DNA from: Brucella grignonensis
GTDB taxonomy: Bacteria; Pseudomonadota; Alphaproteobacteria; Rhizobiales; Rhizobiaceae
Direction: 5' to 3'
NCBI RefSeq assembly: GCF_002252505.1
Contig: NZ_NNRL01000147.1
Coordinates: 62,001-126,000, forward strand
Length of the DNA: 64,000 nucleotides
A program made the position numbers and the translations under genes. Shown one piece after another: positions 1 through 8,351 of the stretch (position 1 is its first letter; each line of letters opens with the position of its first letter). Under the pieces are notes generated by a model. That model was not told the DNA's origin. It ran no database searches and saw only the letters and a program-made list of their open reading frames with translations.

Positions 1-1443
1 CGAGGCAAACCCGTAGAGCGCCTCAAAACCCTTCTCGCGGCCGTGGCCTGATTTCTTCACGCCGCCGAAGGGCAGTTCGATGCCGCCGCCAGCGCCATAA
101 TTATTGATGAACACCTGACCGGCATGGATGGCATGCGCGAGGCGAAACTGACGTCCGCCGTCATTGGTCCAGATGCCGCAGACGAGGCCATAGGATGTGC
201 CATTGGCAATCGCGATGGCTTCTTCTTCGGTATCGAACGGCAGGATGACCTGCACCGGACCGAAGATTTCCTCCTGCGCCAGACGATGATCGGCAGGAAC
301 ATCGCGGATCAAGGTCGGTAGAACATAAGCCCCGCCTTCCGGCGCGTCTTCGGTCAACACACCTTGCGCGGCAATGGACAATCCGCCTTCCTTCGCCAGA
401 TCGAGATAGCTTTCGACAATCGCCTTCTGGCGCTGCGACACGACCGGCCCAACGGACGGATCGGCACTTGCTGGCCCTACCTTCAATGCGCGATAACGCT
501 CGCTCATACGGGCGACAACTTCTTCATAAATGCTGCGCTCAACCAGAATGCGCGACGCAGCCGAGCAGGTCTGACCGGCATTCTGGATACCGGCATTGAC
601 CAGAAACGGCAAAGCGCGATCGAGATCGGCATCGGCGAAAACGATCTGCGGCGATTTTCCGCCGAGTTCCAGCGTCACTGGCACGGTGTTTTTCGCAGCT
701 GCGGCCTGAACGAGTTCACCAGTGCGCACCGATCCGGTGAATGAGATGTGATTGACGTCAGGATGTTCGGAGAGCGCCGCACCGGCCTCCGCGCCGAGTC
801 CGGTCACCACATTCAATGCGCCTTTCGGAAGGCCCGCCTTCTGAGCAATCTTCGCGAATTCCAGAATCGTCAGGCAGGCTTCTTCGGCAGGCTTGACCAC
901 GGCTGCATTGCCCATGGCCAGCGCTGCGCCAAGGCTTCGGCCCAAAATCTGCATCGGATAGTTCCACGGAATGATATGCCCCGTGACGCCATGCGGCTCA
1001 TAGATCGACAGAGCCGTAAAGCCGTTCTGATAGGGCAGCGTGTCGCCATGCACCTTGTCTGCGGAAGCACCATAAAACTCGAGATAACGCGCCAGTGCCA
1101 CCACATCGGCGCGGGCCTGTGTGACCGGCTTGCCGACATCTTTCGATTCCAAATCGGTCAGGAGATCGATATTCTTCAGCACTTCTTCCGAAATGCGGTG
1201 CAGCACACGACCACGCTCGGTCGCCGTCAGCTTCCCCCAATCGCCGGAAAGCGCGCTACGGGCCGCAGCCACTGCCAGATCGATATCAGCCTTGGTGCCG
1301 CGCGCAATCAGCGCAAGATCGCTGCCGTCGGAAGGATTTCGGAGCGTGATATGCTCGCCGCCAACTGCATCCTGCCATTCGCCTGCGATGAAATTGCCAT
1401 AACGGAGCAAGCCGGCTCCTCCCGTCTTGTTCTCATGCTTCAT
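1..1443 (-). CDS. Aldehyde dehydrogenase family protein, 3' end cut by window edge
   Basis: NAD(P)-dependent oxidation of an aldehyde to the acid is the family role; the substrate is not evident. 481 codons are visible and the reading frame is still open at base 1, so only about the last ten residues are missing. Family landmarks are in order: the IPWNYP cofactor-site segment, LELGGKSP with the general-base Glu, the NAGQTC active-site Cys about 35 residues later, EEIFGPV, and PFGGVKKSG near the C-terminus. The chosen start is the ATG at 1441-1443 (MKHENKTG), which overlaps the end of the upstream gntR gene by 11 bp and keeps the N-terminal NFIAGEW motif in frame. The overlap indicates an operon with the GntR regulator, which probably controls it. 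Confidence 0.9.
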   Translation of the reverse strand, partial: MKHENKTGGAGLLRYGNFIAGEWQDAVGGEHITLRNPSDGSDLALIARGTKADIDLAVAAARSALSGDWGKLTATERGRVLHRISEEVLKNIDLLTDLESKDVGKPVTQARADVVALARYLEFYGASADKVHGDTLPYQNGFTALSIYEPHGVTGHIIPWNYPMQILGRSLGAALAMGNAAVVKPAEEACLTILEFAKIAQKAGLPKGALNVVTGLGAEAGAALSEHPDVNHISFTGSVRTGELVQAAAAKNTVPVTLELGGKSPQIVFADADLDRALPFLVNAGIQNAGQTCSAASRILVERSIYEEVVARMSERYRALKVGPASADPSVGPVVSQRQKAIVESYLDLAKEGGLSIAAQGVLTEDAPEGGAYVLPTLIRDVPADHRLAQEEIFGPVQVILPFDTEEEAIAIANGTSYGLVCGIWTNDGGRQFRLAHAIHAGQVFINNYGAGGGIELPFGGVKKSGHGREKGFEALYGFAS

Positions 1444-2158
1444 TTTCGTTCTCCCGAAGAGGCATTTCCGCCTCCAGTCTCGCGGTTGTGGCGCGAATAT
1501 GCGCCCGCGCCAACCGCTCGGCTTCTTCACCGTCGCGCGAAGCGATGGCTTCGACAATGGCTCCATGTTCGCGGATCGCATCGCGCGCCCTGTCCACAGA
1601 CAGTGAAAACGAAGGCGCAAAGACCTGCGATGTCATCCGCAGAAGCGGCACGAAGGCGATCAGCGAGGCATTGCCCGCCGTATTCATCACCGCCATATGA
1701 AAATCGACATTGGACTGGGTATAGGCTTTCGGGTCCCACGGATCGACGACCGTGCCCTGTCCAGCAACATGCGCACGCAGTTTTGCAATATCCGCATCGC
1801 TCGCCCGTTCGGCGGCAAAGCGCGCGGCCACACCGTCCAGCACTTCGCGCACGGCATAAGCATCGATCAGACGGGTGAGATCGGCGGAAGCGACACGCAC
1901 CCCCCGACCTGGCAGGTGAATGACGAGCCCGTCACGCTCCAGAACGCGCAAGGCTTCACGCAAGGGCGTCCGGCTGATGCCGAACTCAGCCGCTATATGT
2001 TCCTGCCTGAGTATCGCGCCCGGCGCATAATCACCAGCATAGATTCGCTCACGAAGTGCCTCTGCCACTTCGTCCAGCAAACGGGTCTGACTGCGCCATT
2101 CAAAAGCCGCCAATAGAAAAGCCTCCCAACTTTTCTGAGCACAATATCCTGGATACAA
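1433..2158 (-). CDS. GntR/FadR-type (FCD) transcriptional regulator
   Basis: DNA-binding repressor or activator of the FCD branch of the GntR family. An N-terminal winged helix (about residues 25-90) contains the typical PGAxLRQ, FGISRTPLREALR and LV recognition-helix sequence. An all-helical C-terminal ligand domain follows. The listed ATG gives a 20-residue N-terminal tail that is not typical of the family, and a downstream non-ATG start is possible. It is transcribed ahead of, and overlaps, the aldehyde dehydrogenase gene, so it probably regulates that enzyme in response to a small carboxylate. The ligand is unknown. Confidence 0.85.
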   Translation of the reverse strand: MYPGYCAQKSWEAFLLAAFEWRSQTRLLDEVAEALRERIYAGDYAPGAILRQEHIAAEFGISRTPLREALRVLERDGLVIHLPGRGVRVASADLTRLIDAYAVREVLDGVAARFAAERASDADIAKLRAHVAGQGTVVDPWDPKAYTQSNVDFHMAVMNTAGNASLIAFVPLLRMTSQVFAPSFSLSVDRARDAIREHGAIVEAIASRDGEEAERLARAHIRATTARLEAEMPLRENENEA

Positions 2159-2280
2159 AATCAGTCAATCTGAAATTCGATAGCCTTTATGAAAAGATTG
2201 AAGCCTGTTGACGAACGATAATTCTGAAAAGCAACCCATGCGCGAAACAAGGTACAAACCGCATAAAAAACGCGGCATCT

Positions 2281-2373
2281 AGAGCGTATCCCGTAAGAGT
2301 GAAACGGTTTTCGGAAAAGATATGCGAGAAAATGAATAGAGTGCCAATCTGATCCAATCAAATCGGCGCTCTA
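2281..2373. repeat. Intergenic palindromic repeat, diverged copy
   Basis: The stretch begins AGAGCGTATCCCG, contains GTGAAACGGTTTT followed by AAGATATGCGAGAAAATGA, and closes with GGCGCTCTA, complementary to its start (TAGAGCG/CGCTCTA). It shares the GTG-AAACGGTTTT core with the copies near 3056 and 61551. It lies between the gntR promoter and the 3' end of the phosphoribosyltransferase gene. Confidence 0.6.
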
Positions 2374-2395
2374 ATTGTTGCTGCAAAGTGCAATT

Positions 2396-3034
2396 TTACA
2401 GGAAGCTCTCTGGAATTGGCTTCCATTCACCATCCTGATTATCGAACTGCGGAATATGCGCGAGACTGTGAAGCAGCTTCACATCATCGCCAAGCGCTTC
2501 CTGCCAATTCTTGGCTTCAGTGAGGATGACGCCAACACCGACAACTTCGCCGCCTGCCTTACGCACCAGTTCGATTGAACCCTTGAGGCTCGAACCGGAC
2601 GCAACCACATCATCCACCACAACTACGCGCTTGCCTTCAAGCAGTGGAATTGCCTGACGGTCGAGAAGCAGACGCTGCTCGCCCTTCGACGTGATGGACG
2701 AGATTGTCTGTACCAACGCATCGCCAAGATGAATCTTTGGTGACTTTTGCAAAATCACATAATCATCAAGACCAAGAGCACGTGACACTTCAATCGCTAC
2801 CGGAATACCAAGTGTTGCAGCGCCGACGATTACATCTGGTTTCAGCGGCGCAAGCTTTTCAGCCAGTGCTTTGCCTACGTGCTCGCCAAAACGAACACCG
2901 AGATCGATGACCATCATCAACGAAATGGCGAAATTTGGATTAATCGGCACAATCGGCAGATCGACCTTGCTGCCCGCCACATCGACGGTCCAGACCTGAC
3001 CGTTTCCGGAGAGTTTCGCACTGTCTTCAGTCAT
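2396..3034 (-). CDS. Phosphoribosyltransferase (adenine phosphoribosyltransferase-like)
   Basis: Type I phosphoribosyltransferases transfer the ribose-5-phosphate of PRPP to a base or other acceptor. The PRPP-binding loop is clear (VVVVDDVVASGSS, the VVDD-x3-SG-x-S signature), preceded by the PDVIVGAATLGIPVA segment. The ATG at 3034 is chosen because AAGGA lies 9 bases upstream. An upstream in-frame ATG at 3070 would place 12 residues inside an intergenic repeat. It is the last gene of an operon with the ECF transporter genes, although the repeat separates them. The context suggests salvage of an imported base or related metabolite. It is longer at the N-terminus than classical Apt, so the substrate remains open. 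Confidence 0.8.
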   Translation of the reverse strand: MTEDSAKLSGNGQVWTVDVAGSKVDLPIVPINPNFAISLMMVIDLGVRFGEHVGKALAEKLAPLKPDVIVGAATLGIPVAIEVSRALGLDDYVILQKSPKIHLGDALVQTISSITSKGEQRLLLDRQAIPLLEGKRVVVVDDVVASGSSLKGSIELVRKAGGEVVGVGVILTEAKNWQEALGDDVKLLHSLAHIPQFDNQDGEWKPIPESFL

Positions 3035-3055
3035 CGTTTTGCATCCTTGGGATTG

Positions 3056-3128
3056 AAGCATTTCCAGCAAAAGTGTGAAACGGTTTTGCGCCCGGAAATG
3101 CGTGAAAACAAACAGTCAGAGCGGTTTC
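3056..3128. repeat. Intergenic palindromic repeat (GCATTTCCAGCAAAAGTG type)
   Basis: It begins AAGCATTTCCAGCAAAAGTG, continues GTGAAACGGTTTTGCG and CGGAAATGCGTG, and ends in AGAGCGG. The two GCATTTCC/GGAAATGC arms are complementary. The copy at 61551 has the same two arms. Such elements are abundant in Brucella/Ochrobactrum genomes (established knowledge). It sits in the 22-bp to 96-bp zone between the ecfT stop and the phosphoribosyltransferase start. Confidence 0.8.
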
Positions 3129-3130
3129 AA

Positions 3131-3808
3131 CTATTCATCTTTTGTGGGTGCCGCTCTGAGTTTCGATTCGACCAGCAGGCCGACGTTACGCCATGTGGTG
3201 CGCTTGCGCCTGGTATCAAAGCCATAAATAGCAAGAGACAGCGAAATGGCATGCGCCATACGGATCGCCTGCACCAAAAGTGGCACTCCGCGCGCCAGCG
3301 CAAAACGCAGGCGCATGGGGAAGGATACGTCATCGATTTCCATGCCGCGGGCGCGCTGAGCATCCGCGATGCGCTCAAAATCTTCACGCAACATCGGGAT
3401 AATACCGAAGGTCAGCGACAGCACCAGCGTCACCATCGGCGGCAGACGGGCAGCACTGGCCGCAGCCAGAATGGAGCCGGGCGTGCTGGTTTCCATAACG
3501 AAATAGAAGGCTGCGGTAGTCGTGACCAGACGCGCCGCCATGCCTCCTGCAATAGGCAAAGTATCAACGAATGCCATACCTTGCAGCACGAGGTTAAGAA
3601 TCCAGCTTGCCATGACGAGCAGTGTCAGAAGCACAGCCCCCTTGAGATACCCACGCAGGCCCGGCACCTTGACCAACACCAGAAAGCCGACCGTGACCAG
3701 CGCCAACGGCAATCCATATTTCCAGCCCGGCACCAACCAGGCTGCAAGCATGACCAGAAATGCTGCTGCGAGTTTTACGAAGAAGTTCAGATCATAGAAG
3801 ATTTTCAT
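3131..3808 (-). CDS. ecfT: ECF transporter transmembrane component (EcfT/CbiQ family)
   Basis: Membrane coupling subunit of an energy-coupling factor importer, linking the ATPases to the substrate-binding S component. About 225 residues with several hydrophobic segments in the N-terminal half, then the cytoplasmic coupling helices. The AQRARG motif (Ala-Arg-Gly signature of EcfT coupling helix 1) and an AHAISLSLAIYGF segment (second coupling helix) are visible. The ATG at 3808 forms an ATGA overlap with the ATPase stop codon, so translation is coupled and this start is preferred over the longer frame from 3877. The downstream gene encodes a phosphoribosyltransferase. Confidence 0.85.
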   Translation of the reverse strand: MKIFYDLNFFVKLAAAFLVMLAAWLVPGWKYGLPLALVTVGFLVLVKVPGLRGYLKGAVLLTLLVMASWILNLVLQGMAFVDTLPIAGGMAARLVTTTAAFYFVMETSTPGSILAAASAARLPPMVTLVLSLTFGIIPMLREDFERIADAQRARGMEIDDVSFPMRLRFALARGVPLLVQAIRMAHAISLSLAIYGFDTRRKRTTWRNVGLLVESKLRAAPTKDE

Positions 3809-5331
3809 GCTGCTTCTCCGGTCTCGACAACACGGGGCTTTGGCCAGCCAAGTGCGCGATAAGCTTCTGAGCCCCATGATGCATCCACATCACCGTCAAA
3901 GGTGAGATGGCCACGATCCAGGATCATGACGCGAGACGAAACATCGTCCACCAGTTCAAGGTCATGAGAGATCAACATCACAGCACGATTTTCGGCAAGC
4001 GCTGTTTCAAGGAACAGCTCCAGCATACGACGGCCGTGTAAATCGCGCGCTAGAAGCGGCTCATCGAGAATTGCAACCGAAGCACCGGCTGCCTCTGCAC
4101 AAGCAAGTCCAAGCAAAGCCTGCTGACGCGACGAGAGAGCAAACGGGTTGGTTTCCTCATGCCCACCAAGGCCATATTTTTGCAAACAAGCGGTCGCACG
4201 GGCGGTAACCACATCGTCTTTTGGTGCGCGCGTGGCAGCAGTAATCGCAAAGACCACTTCTTCCAGCCCTGTCATATTGAACAGAATACGGCGCATATTC
4301 TGTGGCAGATAGGCGATGGAACGTGCGCGCTTTGCAGCCGTCCATTTGTCGGCATTCTCGCCGCCAATGGTAATGGTGCCAGCCGCAATTTTCTGAAGCC
4401 CCAGAATGGACTGAAAAAGCGTGGTTTTGCCCGCACCGTTTTTGCCGATCAGTGCAACAACTTCACCAGCGCGAATTTCAAAATTCACGTTTTCCAGAAC
4501 CGGTTGACCATCACGGCGCTGAAGCTGGGTCTTGATCCCGGAAACAGAAACAAGCACTTTGCCATTCTCTTTGGCGCCTGCAAGACGCTTGCGAATGCCA
4601 ATGGGCGGAAGAACGCCTGCATCTTCCCATACCGCAGCATCATTGATGATTTCGGAAAGCGGCACCAGAGGCGAGAGTTTCCCTTCTTTCAACAAACCGA
4701 CATTTGTTACAACAGCTTGCAAAGACGCAGGATCCTGTTCTGCAATCAGCAGAGCCGGAATTTCCGCACCCAATTTCTTTAAAACGCGCACAAGTCGCTG
4801 CCGTGCAGCTGGATCGAGACCTGTGGTCGGCTCATCGAGAATAAGCAGCTTCGGCTCGGCTGCCAGTGCCGCAGCCATCGCGACCATCCGGCGCTCACCG
4901 CCGGACAGCGTCAGCACACGACGGCCACGCAAAGCGTTGAGTTCCAGCTCATTCAGAAGATCATCAATACGTGCACGGATGACATCTCTGGCAAGACCAC
5001 GATTTTCCAACGGAAATGCAACGAGGTCTTCAACGCCCAAATCCCATAGCTGGTCTTCGACGTTCTGCGATACCACCCCGACCATACTGAAGAGTTCGTC
5101 CTTCGGCATGGCAGAAATTGGTTTGTCATTAAGCGATATTTCGCCAGCAAAAACCTGAGGTGTGATCAGCCGCGGCACAATACCGGACGCCGCATTGAGC
5201 AGCGTCGTTTTACCACTTCCGCCCGCTCCGCAAATGAGAAGACGTTCGCCATCACGGATATCCAGGCTGGCTTCGGCGATGCCTAAAACGGAATCGCCAA
5301 AGCCTACTTTTACATTCTGTAGTTGGAGCAC
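3805..5331 (-). CDS. ecfA: ECF transporter ATPase, two fused nucleotide-binding domains (EcfA1-EcfA2)
   Basis: Cytoplasmic motor of the ECF importer, with both ABC ATPase domains on one 508-residue chain. Domain 1: Walker A GAGGSGKTTL near residue 35, signature LSGGERR, Walker B LLILDEPTTGLD, H-loop region LLIAEQDP. Domain 2: Walker A GKNGAGKTTL near residue 295, a degenerate signature (LSSRQQALLG in place of LSGGQ), Walker B VAILDEP, and H-loop LISHD. In domain 1 a Glu-Gln replaces the usual His-Asp pair after Ser/Ala. Such asymmetry is common in fused NBDs. It lies 15 bp downstream of the S component and overlaps ecfT. Confidence 0.9.
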   Translation of the reverse strand: MLQLQNVKVGFGDSVLGIAEASLDIRDGERLLICGAGGSGKTTLLNAASGIVPRLITPQVFAGEISLNDKPISAMPKDELFSMVGVVSQNVEDQLWDLGVEDLVAFPLENRGLARDVIRARIDDLLNELELNALRGRRVLTLSGGERRMVAMAAALAAEPKLLILDEPTTGLDPAARQRLVRVLKKLGAEIPALLIAEQDPASLQAVVTNVGLLKEGKLSPLVPLSEIINDAAVWEDAGVLPPIGIRKRLAGAKENGKVLVSVSGIKTQLQRRDGQPVLENVNFEIRAGEVVALIGKNGAGKTTLFQSILGLQKIAAGTITIGGENADKWTAAKRARSIAYLPQNMRRILFNMTGLEEVVFAITAATRAPKDDVVTARATACLQKYGLGGHEETNPFALSSRQQALLGLACAEAAGASVAILDEPLLARDLHGRRMLELFLETALAENRAVMLISHDLELVDDVSSRVMILDRGHLTFDGDVDASWGSEAYRALGWPKPRVVETGEAA

Positions 5332-5346
5332 TTTTTAGGCTCGCAA

Positions 5347-5919
5347 TCAGAAACGGGTGAAGCCGGACGGATGAGCGCCCTTGAGAATTTTTAAGGCTGG
5401 AACAACCAGCAGTGGCGTACCAATCAGCATCGGAACGATATCCGAGAGGCCGAGATACATAACTGCCCACCAGAATGGGAAAATGCCGAGATAGGCAAGG
5501 CTGGCAGAAACAGCGACCACCATCAAAAGACCAACAACAAGGCAGGTTGCCGCAATTTTAATCAGCGTGGCGCGATTAAATGTGGTGGTCTTCGGATCAA
5601 ACAACATGCCCGGGATCAAGCCAGTCAGGCCAACCATGATGCCATCGATGATAAGCGAATGCGCAGGAATGAATGTTCCAGCAAGCAACGACCAGATGAC
5701 GGTGCCGAGATAACCGCAGATGAAGCCACTTTTGCGGCCAAGAAGGATACCAACAAGCGGTGGCAGGAAAGCGAAGATACGCCACTGGATAACGCCCGGC
5801 ACGAGCTGGATCGGGTTCGCATAGGCCCAGAGAACGCCTGTTGCAGCTGCCGCAACGATTGAAAGAACGATCGGAAACAGAGTGTTTCCATCGTTATGAG
5901 TGATGGTGGTGTTGGACAT
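5347..5919 (-). CDS. ECF transporter S component, substrate unknown
   Basis: Small integral membrane protein of about 190 residues with five or six hydrophobic segments. The length, its position at the head of the operon, and the ECF-type ATPase and EcfT genes directly downstream identify it as the substrate-capture (S) component. Aromatic and Gly-rich segments (WAYANP, QLVPGVIQWRIFAFLPPLVGILLG, SGFICGYLGTVIW) resemble other S components, but no vitamin-specific signature was recognised. The start at 5919 (MSNTT) is chosen. An ATG two codons upstream and one at 5967 are alternatives, and the GGGAGG stretch about 15-20 bases upstream suits the ATGs at 5919-5925. The phosphoribosyltransferase at the operon end hints at a base or nucleoside-like substrate (inference). 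Confidence 0.75.
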   Translation of the reverse strand: MSNTTITHNDGNTLFPIVLSIVAAAATGVLWAYANPIQLVPGVIQWRIFAFLPPLVGILLGRKSGFICGYLGTVIWSLLAGTFIPAHSLIIDGIMVGLTGLIPGMLFDPKTTTFNRATLIKIAATCLVVGLLMVVAVSASLAYLGIFPFWWAVMYLGLSDIVPMLIGTPLLVVPALKILKGAHPSGFTRF

Positions 5920-6054
5920 TATCATAATCCCGTAAAGCGCCTCCCGCCTGCAATAAGCAAGAACCATGCCGTTTGGCTGTCGCGGCGAGCGAGAGGAACT
6001 TTAAGATGGTGAAAGTGGGGCTATCCTGTCGGCATATCTGTAGCGCTATGAACA

Positions 6055-6101
6055 GGCAAAAACACCGCGTTTGCAGTAGAGTCAAGCAGTCTCACGGTGT
6101 T
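6055..6101 (-). terminator. Possible terminator of the lysR gene
   Basis: On the minus strand AACACCG (6101-6095) can pair with CGGTGTT (6067-6061), followed by TTTTTGC. It lies 47 bp past the stop of the LysR gene. The 27-base loop is long, so this is tentative. Confidence 0.35.
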
Positions 6102-6147
6102 TGACGCAATGAGTCACATTAAATCGGCCTTTTAAAGCAATATTCGA

Positions 6148-6999
6148 TCATTCCCCTACAATTTCGGCAAGCATTTCGACCAATTGCTGTATCTGGTCGG
6201 GGCCATTCTCCATATGTCGAATGACGATTTCCATAGGATCAACAACAGGCAAACCCGCTGTGGCAGGCACAATACGGTGCGCAGGCTGAGCGACGCGCGT
6301 GGGGAGAAGACTGACGCCCAATCCTTCTCCAACTGCACTTTGAACACTTGCGAGACTGGAGCTGGTAAAAACGACATGCCAAGGCCTTCCAATACGGTCG
6401 AGGGCTTCCATCATGTCGCTGCGGTAAAGACCGTTTGGTGGGAATACGACCAGCGGCAAAGGATCAACGTGTGAAACCGGATAGTCCGCGCTTTCCAGCC
6501 ATGACAGCGGTTCCGGCCAGTGCATGGTCCCAACAGTTTCTCCACGCTTCTGTTTGATCATGACAAGATCAAACTCACCCGTTTCAAAGCCCTTCTGTAG
6601 CTCGCGACTTAACCCACTGGTCACTTCCAGCTTCATGTTGGGATGTGTACGCAGGAAAGCTGCGAGCGCCGGCGTCACGAGCCTTGCCGCAAAATCCTCA
6701 GCCAATCCAAGTCGGAAAACGGCGGTAAGCGCGTTACCGGTCATGGCTGCAGCTGCCTCATCATGCAAATGCAGCATGCGTCGTGCATAGCCCAGCAGCT
6801 TTTCGCCAGCATCTGTTGGGCGGATATCATGGCGTGCACGCTCCAGAAGAGATTGCCCCGCGGCTTCTTCAAGGCGGAGGATTTTCTGGCTTACAGTCGA
6901 TTGCGTGGAATGCAGCTGTTGTGCGGCAACCGTGAAGCTCCGGCTGTCGACGACAGCTACAAAAGCACGCAGGAGATCGAGACTGAATACGTTATTCAT
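6148..6999 (-). CDS. LysR-family transcriptional regulator
   Basis: 283 residues with a classical LysR architecture. The N-terminal winged helix-turn-helix (residues 5-65: LLRAFVAVVDSRSF, AAQQLHSTQSTVSQKILRLEE) is followed by a periplasmic-binding-protein-like effector domain. The recognition helix is fully conserved. It is divergent from the ankyrin/deaminase/MFS operon, separated by a 190-bp region that contains an intergenic repeat, so it may control that operon. The effector is unknown. Confidence 0.88.
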   Translation of the reverse strand: MNNVFSLDLLRAFVAVVDSRSFTVAAQQLHSTQSTVSQKILRLEEAAGQSLLERARHDIRPTDAGEKLLGYARRMLHLHDEAAAAMTGNALTAVFRLGLAEDFAARLVTPALAAFLRTHPNMKLEVTSGLSRELQKGFETGEFDLVMIKQKRGETVGTMHWPEPLSWLESADYPVSHVDPLPLVVFPPNGLYRSDMMEALDRIGRPWHVVFTSSSLASVQSAVGEGLGVSLLPTRVAQPAHRIVPATAGLPVVDPMEIVIRHMENGPDQIQQLVEMLAEIVGE

Positions 7000-7072
7000 A
7001 ATCTGAATGAATACCAGTTGAACATTTAATTTCTAAATATGACTTGTAGCTAGTATTTAATCAATAAATTCG

Positions 7073-7177
7073 GAGCATGTCTCCCAAAACTGGGAACCGG
7101 TTTTGGGATAAAGATATGCATAAAAACAAAGAACTAAATCGTGTTACGTGAATACGATATAACGCTACACGCTTTAG
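7073..7177. repeat. Intergenic palindromic repeat (GCATGTCTCCCAAAA type)
   Basis: It starts GGAGCATGTCTCCCAAAA with the complementary TGGGAACCGGTTTTGGGA, then ATAAAAACAAAGA, and ends with a CGTGTTACGTG...ACACGCTTTA stem. The element at 26029-26125 is nearly identical in order. Its right end runs directly into the Shine-Dalgarno of the ankyrin gene (TTTAGGAG). Confidence 0.8.
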
Positions 7178-7188
7178 GAGCACCGCCG

Positions 7189-7878
7189 ATGCGTCAAACG
7201 ATACTTAGCTTGAGTGCCTTGGCATTGATTGCAGGGACGATTGTCGTGACCGAACCAACTCTGCCAGGCCATCACGCCGCAGCACACGCACAAAGCTCGC
7301 TCATTGAAGCCGCCGCAGCGGGCAATCTTCCTGCCGTAAAAGACGCCATTAAAGCAGGCGTAAATCTCGACGCACGTGGTACCCGGGGCGAAACAGCCCT
7401 GCTGGCTGCCAGCCATGCCAATCATGTCGATGTCGCTCGCGCGCTTATTGAAGCGGGCGCGAACGTAAACGCCAAAGATGCGATCAAGGATAGCCCTTAT
7501 CTTTATGCGGGCGCACGCGGTCATCTCGAAATCCTGAAACTCACGCTCTCTCACGGTGCTGACCTCAAAAGCACTAATCGCTATGGTGGCACAGCACTGA
7601 TCCCGGCGTCAGAACGTGGTCATGTGGAAACCGTGCGGACGCTGATTGAAGCAGGCGTGAACGTCGACCACGTCAATAATCTCGGTTGGACCGCTCTTCT
7701 TGAAGCCATCATCCTGGGCGATGGTGGGCAGCGTCATGTCGATATCGTGAAACTGCTGATTGATGCGGGAGCAGATGTAAATCTTGCCGACAATGATGGC
7801 GTTACACCATTGCAGCATGCACGTCAGCGCGGCTTTGCGCCCATGGTGGCAATGCTTGAAAAGGCTGGCGCGAAATGA
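7189..7878 (+). CDS. Exported ankyrin-repeat protein
   Basis: About 229 residues. A signal-peptide-like N-terminus (MRQTILSLSALALIAG, Ala-rich, AHA-Q cleavage-like site near residue 35) is followed by five to six ankyrin repeats. Repeat signatures are visible: GETALLAASHANHVDVARALIEAGANVNAK, GGTALIPASERGHVETVRTLIEAGVNV and GVTPLQHARQRG (each shortened here to its core). Ankyrin repeats mediate protein-protein contacts, so no catalytic role is expected. The start at 7189 is set by AGGAG 8 bases upstream. The stop overlaps the deaminase gene start (ATGA), so the two are translationally coupled. The functional link between a secreted ankyrin protein and a deaminase is not known to me. Confidence 0.8.
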   Translation: MRQTILSLSALALIAGTIVVTEPTLPGHHAAAHAQSSLIEAAAAGNLPAVKDAIKAGVNLDARGTRGETALLAASHANHVDVARALIEAGANVNAKDAIKDSPYLYAGARGHLEILKLTLSHGADLKSTNRYGGTALIPASERGHVETVRTLIEAGVNVDHVNNLGWTALLEAIILGDGGQRHVDIVKLLIDAGADVNLADNDGVTPLQHARQRGFAPMVAMLEKAGAK

Positions 7879-8345
7879 GTATGAACAACGCATTTCTTGA
7901 TCAGGCAATTGCGCTTGCGTTTGAAAATGTCGAGCAAGGCGGACGCCCATTCGGTGCAGTCGTCGTAAAAGACGAAAAGGTCATCGCCACGGGCATCAAC
8001 CGCATGCAGGCAGATTGCGATCCAACTGCCCATGCCGAATTACTGGCACTGCGCGCAGCAGGCAAAATATTGCAGTCCCCGCGTCTCGACGGTTGCAGTG
8101 TTTATGCAAGCGGCCAGCCCTGCCCCATGTGTTTTGCTGCCATGCGCATGTCAGGCGTTACCGAAATCGTATTCGCCTATTCAAACGACCAGGCTGCCCC
8201 CTACAATCTCTCGACGGCAAAAATTGCCGAAGAGCTTTCCAGGCCTATAAGCGAGCAAACGGGCATCAAGGTTGAGCGTTGCTCCCCTGACGATGGCGAA
8301 CGGCTCTATCGCGCATGGCAGGAAAAAGAACAGTCAAAGCGCTAG
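7875..8345 (+). CDS. Nucleoside/guanine deaminase-like protein (CMP/dCMP deaminase superfamily)
   Basis: Zinc-dependent hydrolytic deaminase of a base or nucleoside. The 156-residue protein carries the complete catalytic signature: HAE (TAHAELLAL, zinc His and proton-shuttling Glu, near residue 54) and PCPMC (two zinc Cys, near residue 84). The overall length, the N-terminal GGRPFGAVVVKD and the YNLSTAKIAEEL tail resemble guanine deaminase (GuaD-like) proteins more than TadA. It is coupled to the ankyrin gene by an ATGA overlap and followed 6 bp later by an MFS transporter gene, suggesting uptake or export of the base it processes. Confidence 0.85.
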   Translation: MSMNNAFLDQAIALAFENVEQGGRPFGAVVVKDEKVIATGINRMQADCDPTAHAELLALRAAGKILQSPRLDGCSVYASGQPCPMCFAAMRMSGVTEIVFAYSNDQAAPYNLSTAKIAEELSRPISEQTGIKVERCSPDDGERLYRAWQEKEQSKR

Positions 8346-8351
8346 ATAAAA

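Noticed and set aside
748-1878. 376-codon open frame on the plus strand
   Set aside because: It runs antisense over the aldehyde dehydrogenase and gntR genes, whose motifs are clear on the other strand; its translation is Arg/His-rich with no family features.
2879-3862. 327-codon plus-strand frame
   Set aside because: Antisense to the phosphoribosyltransferase and EcfT genes; low-complexity His/Gln/Arg-rich translation typical of shadow frames.
5920-6147. Possible riboswitch upstream of the ECF S component
   Set aside because: No TPP, cobalamin, purine or preQ1-like core sequence could be recognised; the only stem found is better explained as a terminator of lysR.
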